Below the pieces are notes generated by a model. That model saw only the letters and a program-made list of their open reading frames with translations. It was not told the origin of the DNA and ran no database searches. This document shows positions 34,092-36,948 of a stretch of DNA of 36,948 nucleotides, one piece after another. Source of the stretch: Pseudomonas nabeulensis. GTDB lineage: Bacteria; Pseudomonadota; Gammaproteobacteria; Pseudomonadales; Pseudomonadaceae. The stretch lies in contig NZ_QUZT01000066.1 in the NCBI RefSeq assembly GCF_004682045.1, positions 1-36,948 of the forward strand, in the 5' to 3' direction. Position numbers and translations under genes: made by a program. Position 1 is the first letter of the stretch, and each line of letters begins with the position of its first letter.

Positions 34092-35456
34092 TTAGCCGAG
34101 TAAATCCTCAAGAACTTGACTGAACGCCCGGCTACTCTCTTCCTCGCCGTCATGACGCCCATCCCGCACCACCCACTTCCCGTTCACCAGCACGTCCCGC
34201 ACCTGCCGATCCCCGCCAGCAAATAACCAGCGATTGAGAATTCCGTCCCCGGTTGCCGTCGCCAGGTACGGATCATTGCCGTCCAGCACAATCCAATCCG
34301 CACGCTTGCCGACTTCCAGGCGCCCAATCGGCTGGCCCAGCGCCTGGGCGCCGCCCTCCAAGGCCGCGTCAAACAGCGTCCGCCCCACCATCGGCTGATC
34401 GCTGCGATACAAGCGATTACGCCGTTGATCACGCAACCGCTGGCCATATTCCAGCCACCGCAGTTCTTCCACCACGCTCAATGACACATGACTGTCGGAG
34501 CCAATCCCCATCCGCCCGCCCTGAGCCAGAAAATCCACCGCCGGGAAAATCCCGTCGCCCAGATTGGCCTCGGTCGTCAGGCACAAACCGGCAATCGCGC
34601 GGCTTTTTGCCATGCGTGTCACTTCATCCGCGTCGGCATGGGTGGCATGCACCAGGCACCAGCGTTCATCCACTTCTACGTTGTCATACAGCCATTGCAG
34701 GGGGCGCTTGCCGCTCCAGGCCAGGCAGTCGTCGACTTCCTTTTGCTGCTCAGCAATGTGGATATGCACCGGGCAGGCCTTGTCGCTGGCGGCCAGCACG
34801 GCCTGGATTTGATCCGGGGTCACCGCACGCAGGGAGTGAAAACACAGACCCAATTGCTGCGCAGGTTGTGCGGCGAGGATGGGTTTCAGCTGTGCTTGCA
34901 GGTCCAGATAGTGTTCAGTGCTGTTGATAAACCGCCGCTGCCCGTCATTCGGCGCCTGGCCGCCAAAGCCTGAGTGGGTGTAAAGCACTGGCAACAACGT
35001 CAGGCCAATCCCGCTGCTGGCGGCGGCCTGGCTGATCTGCCGCGACAACTCGGTGCGGTCAGCATACGGCTGGCCGCTGACGTCGTGATGCACATAGTGA
35101 AACTCCGCCACCGAGGTGTAGCCGGCCTTGAGCATCTCGATATACAGCTGACGGGCGATGACCTGCAGTTGCTCCGGGTTGATCTTGCCGACCATGCGGT
35201 ACATCAGGTCGCGCCAGGTCCAGAAACTGTCATTCGGGTTGCCGGCCACTTCGGCCAAACCGGCCATGGCGCGCTGGAAAGCATGGGAGTGCAAGTTCGG
35301 CATGCCCGCCAAAACCGGACCTTTCAGCCGCTCGGCGCCCTCTGCACTGGCATTGGCCTCAACCTTTGCCAGCCGGCCATCGGCGCTGACTTCAAGACGT
35401 ACATCACGGGCCCATCCACTAGGCAGCAGCGCGCGTTCGGCAAAAAAAGCGGACAT
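34092..35456 (-). CDS. hutF: Formimidoylglutamate deiminase HutF
   Basis: HutF removes ammonia from N-formimino-L-glutamate to give N-formylglutamate, in the five-step histidine degradation route of pseudomonads (with HutG to follow). The protein has 454 aa, a zinc amidohydrolase (TIM barrel). Metal-site motifs are NLHSHAF (His56, His58), VHIHIAEQ, LVHATHAD and GSDSHVSL. The start at 35456 has a GGGGTGA ribosome site. It is transcribed divergently from hutC-hutD, with the HutC operator between them. Confidence 0.97.
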   Translation of the reverse strand: MSAFFAERALLPSGWARDVRLEVSADGRLAKVEANASAEGAERLKGPVLAGMPNLHSHAFQRAMAGLAEVAGNPNDSFWTWRDLMYRMVGKINPEQLQVIARQLYIEMLKAGYTSVAEFHYVHHDVSGQPYADRTELSRQISQAAASSGIGLTLLPVLYTHSGFGGQAPNDGQRRFINSTEHYLDLQAQLKPILAAQPAQQLGLCFHSLRAVTPDQIQAVLAASDKACPVHIHIAEQQKEVDDCLAWSGKRPLQWLYDNVEVDERWCLVHATHADADEVTRMAKSRAIAGLCLTTEANLGDGIFPAVDFLAQGGRMGIGSDSHVSLSVVEELRWLEYGQRLRDQRRNRLYRSDQPMVGRTLFDAALEGGAQALGQPIGRLEVGKRADWIVLDGNDPYLATATGDGILNRWLFAGGDRQVRDVLVNGKWVVRDGRHDGEEESSRAFSQVLEDLLG

Positions 35457-35485
35457 GTTCAGGTCACCCCGGTCGTGTGTTTATT

Positions 35486-35495
35486 TGTATATACA
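35486..35495. promoter_or_regulatory. HutC operator between hutF and hutC
   Basis: TGTATATACA is a perfect palindrome and fits exactly the TGTA-N2-TACA site known for HutC in P. fluorescens. The sequence continues as TATACA, giving a second overlapping half-site (to about 35501). It lies 30 bp upstream of the hutF start and 69 bp before the hutC start, so one site can control both genes. Confidence 0.8.
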
Positions 35496-35564
35496 TATAC
35501 AGACGTTTGCCTGCTCGGTAAACTCCGGCAATCTATGCATCTTTTCCCTCTGCAAGGATTCCCC

Positions 35565-36314
35565 GTGCCGACTCCGCCCGCCAACTCTTCGCTGGCTGCC
35601 CACATGGACGAAAGTCCGGCGCCCTTGTATGCCCGCGTCAAACAGATGATCAGCCAGCAGATTCTCAACGGCAACTGGCCGCCCCATTACCGCGTCCCTT
35701 CCGAGAGCGAGTTGGTCAGCGAGTTGGGTTTCAGCCGCATGACCATCAACCGCGCCCTGCGTGAACTCACTGCCGAAGGCTTGCTGGTGCGCATGCAAGG
35801 CGTCGGCACCTTCGTGGCCGAGCCCAAGAGCCAGTCGGCGCTGTTCGAGGTGCACAACATTGCCGATGAGATCGCCTCCCGCGGTCATCGGCATACCTGC
35901 CAGGTCATCCACCTGGGCGAAGAAGCTGCCGGTTCCGAGCGTGCTGTCGCCCTGGAAATGCGTGAAGGCGGGCGGGTGTTCCACTCGTTGATCGTGCACT
36001 TCGAAAACGACATTCCTGTGCAAATCGAAGACCGTTTCGTCAACGCCCTGGTTGCGCCGGAATACCTGCAACAGGATTTCACCCAGCAAACTCCTTATGC
36101 CTACCTGAACCAAGTGGCGCCCCTGACCGAAGGCGAGCACGTGGTTGAAGCGATCCTGGCCGACGCGTCCGAGTGTGCGCTGTTGCAGATCGAACCCACC
36201 GAGCCGTGCCTGTTGATTCGCCGGCGCACCTGGTCGGGCCGCCAGCCGGTGACCGCTGCGCGGTTGATCCACCCCGGTTCCCGTCACAGCCTGGAAGGAC
36301 GTTTCAGTAAATGA
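35565..36314 (+). CDS. hutC: Histidine utilisation repressor HutC (GntR family)
   Basis: HutC represses the hut genes and releases DNA when urocanate, the first product of histidine breakdown, is bound. The protein has 249 aa. A GntR winged helix-turn-helix (about residues 18-84, with VPSESELVSELGFSRMTI and LLVRMQGVGTFV) is followed by a UTRA ligand-binding domain (about 90-245). The start is GTG at 35565, supported by AAGGA 6 nt upstream and the usual family N-terminus; the in-frame ATG at 35535 lacks a ribosome site, and the longer frame to 34974 runs antisense to hutF. Its stop overlaps hutD by 4 bp. Confidence 0.95.
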   Translation: MPTPPANSSLAAHMDESPAPLYARVKQMISQQILNGNWPPHYRVPSESELVSELGFSRMTINRALRELTAEGLLVRMQGVGTFVAEPKSQSALFEVHNIADEIASRGHRHTCQVIHLGEEAAGSERAVALEMREGGRVFHSLIVHFENDIPVQIEDRFVNALVAPEYLQQDFTQQTPYAYLNQVAPLTEGEHVVEAILADASECALLQIEPTEPCLLIRRRTWSGRQPVTAARLIHPGSRHSLEGRFSK

Positions 36315-36871
36315 GTGCCGTGAAAGTCTGGCGCGCCGCCGACTACGTGCGCATGCCGTGGAAAAACGGCGGCGGCAGCACCGAAGAAATCACCCGCGAT
36401 GCCGGCACCGGCCTGGATGGTTTTGGCTGGCGCCTGTCGATTGCCGATATCGCCGAATCAGGCGGCTTCTCCACCTTCGCGGGCTACCAGCGGGTGATCA
36501 CCGTGATCCAGGGCGCAGGCATGGTGTTGACCGTGGATGGCGAGGAACAGCGCGGCTTGTTACCGCTGCAGGCGTTCGCGTTCAAGGGCGACAGCCAGGT
36601 GTCGTGCCGCTTGATCACCGGGCCGATCCGCGATTTCAACCTGATCTATTCGCCGGTGCGTTATCACGCGCGGTTGCAGTGGATTGATGGGGAGCAGCGG
36701 TTTTTCACCACGGCGCAGACGGTGTTGGTGTTCAGCGTGGCGGATGAGGTGAAGGTGCTGGAGCACAAGCTCGGCCATCACGACTGTCTGCAAATCGACG
36801 GTAACACCGGCCTGTTGGACATCTGCGTAGCTGGCCGCAGCTGCATCATCGAACTGACCCAACTCGGTTAA
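36311..36871 (+). CDS. hutD: HutD family protein
   Basis: HutD is a cupin-like (bicupin) cytoplasmic protein of the hut operon. In P. fluorescens SBW25 it is reported to limit excessive hut expression, probably by binding urocanate, and so acts as a governor. The protein has 186 aa. Typical segments are MPWKNGGGSTEEI at residues 15-27, FGWRLSIADIAESGGFSTFAGYQR (broken as FGWRLSIADIAE and SGGFSTFAGYQR) and DFNLIYSP. It overlaps the hutC stop codon by 4 bp, so the two are translated together. The other hut genes (hutU, hutH, hutI, hutG) would be expected downstream of the window. Confidence 0.95.
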   Translation: MSAVKVWRAADYVRMPWKNGGGSTEEITRDAGTGLDGFGWRLSIADIAESGGFSTFAGYQRVITVIQGAGMVLTVDGEEQRGLLPLQAFAFKGDSQVSCRLITGPIRDFNLIYSPVRYHARLQWIDGEQRFFTTAQTVLVFSVADEVKVLEHKLGHHDCLQIDGNTGLLDICVAGRSCIIELTQLG

Positions 36872-36875
36872 AAAA

Positions 36876-36948
36876 TGTGGGAGGGGGCTTGCCCCCGATG
36901 GCGGTGTATCAGTTGGCATATCTATTGACTGACCCACCGCCATCGGGG
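36876..36948. repeat. REPIN, cut by the window end
   Basis: The left arm TGTGGGAGGGGGCTTGCCCC starts 4 bp after the hutD stop codon. The symmetrical middle (GATGGCGGT ... ACCGCCATC) and the first bases of the right arm are present, and the element continues past the window. Confidence 0.92.

Noticed and set aside
34974..35564. Extended N-terminus for hutC
   Set aside because: It runs through the HutC operator and antisense to hutF, and GTG at 35565 has a good ribosome site.

Overview
The window is ordinary chromosomal DNA of a Pseudomonas, most likely of the P. fluorescens group. The gene order hisB-hisH-hisA-hisF, ctpA, envC-like, gpmI, rhodanese-grxC-secB, trmL, ntrC-ntrB, glnA, thiI, typA matches the conserved pseudomonad block. 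GC-rich codon use, REPIN repeats built on TGTGGGAGGGGGCTTGCCCC, and a HutC site of the TGTA-N2-TACA type all agree with this.

Layout. 1-3261: promoter and histidine biosynthesis operon (hisB, hisH, a DUF2164 gene, hisA, hisF). 3329-4084: a periplasmic solute-binding protein. 4081-7011: a two-gene minus-strand cassette that interrupts the conserved order. It encodes a Vps62-like/aerolysin-like protein and a secreted trypsin-fold protein whose catalytic serine is replaced by phenylalanine. 7083-12287 (minus): envelope genes (divergent polysaccharide deacetylase, CtpA protease, EnvC-like amidase activator) and gpmI. 12439-13619: rhodanese-like protein, grxC, secB. 13740-14634: divergent trmL and a small membrane protein, with overlapping start codons. 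14634-14938: three structured repeats plus a terminator, read as the nitrogen-regulated small RNA NrsZ. 15165-19537 (minus): ntrC, ntrB and glnA, with sigma-54 promoters and NtrC palindromes. 19872-23286: thiI and typA. 23478-26590: a cysteine-cluster protein (minus) and glycogen phosphorylase. 26748-31132: a DUF2339/DUF3999 membrane pair. 31243-32253: fbp. 32307-32899 (minus): a toxin-antitoxin pair. 33122-33976: two lipoproteins, one a lipocalin. 34092-36871: histidine utilisation genes hutF and, divergently, hutC-hutD.

How the parts fit. Nitrogen is the main theme: NtrB/NtrC, glutamine synthetase, NrsZ and the hut genes form one regulatory neighbourhood, and histidine synthesis and histidine breakdown lie at opposite ends. 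A second theme is cell-envelope turnover (CtpA, EnvC-like, deacetylase). Eight REP/REPIN loci plus one inside-out REP pair sit between genes, mostly where genes converge. The best candidate for something undescribed is the 4081-7011 cassette. All calls come from reading the sequence; no database search was run.
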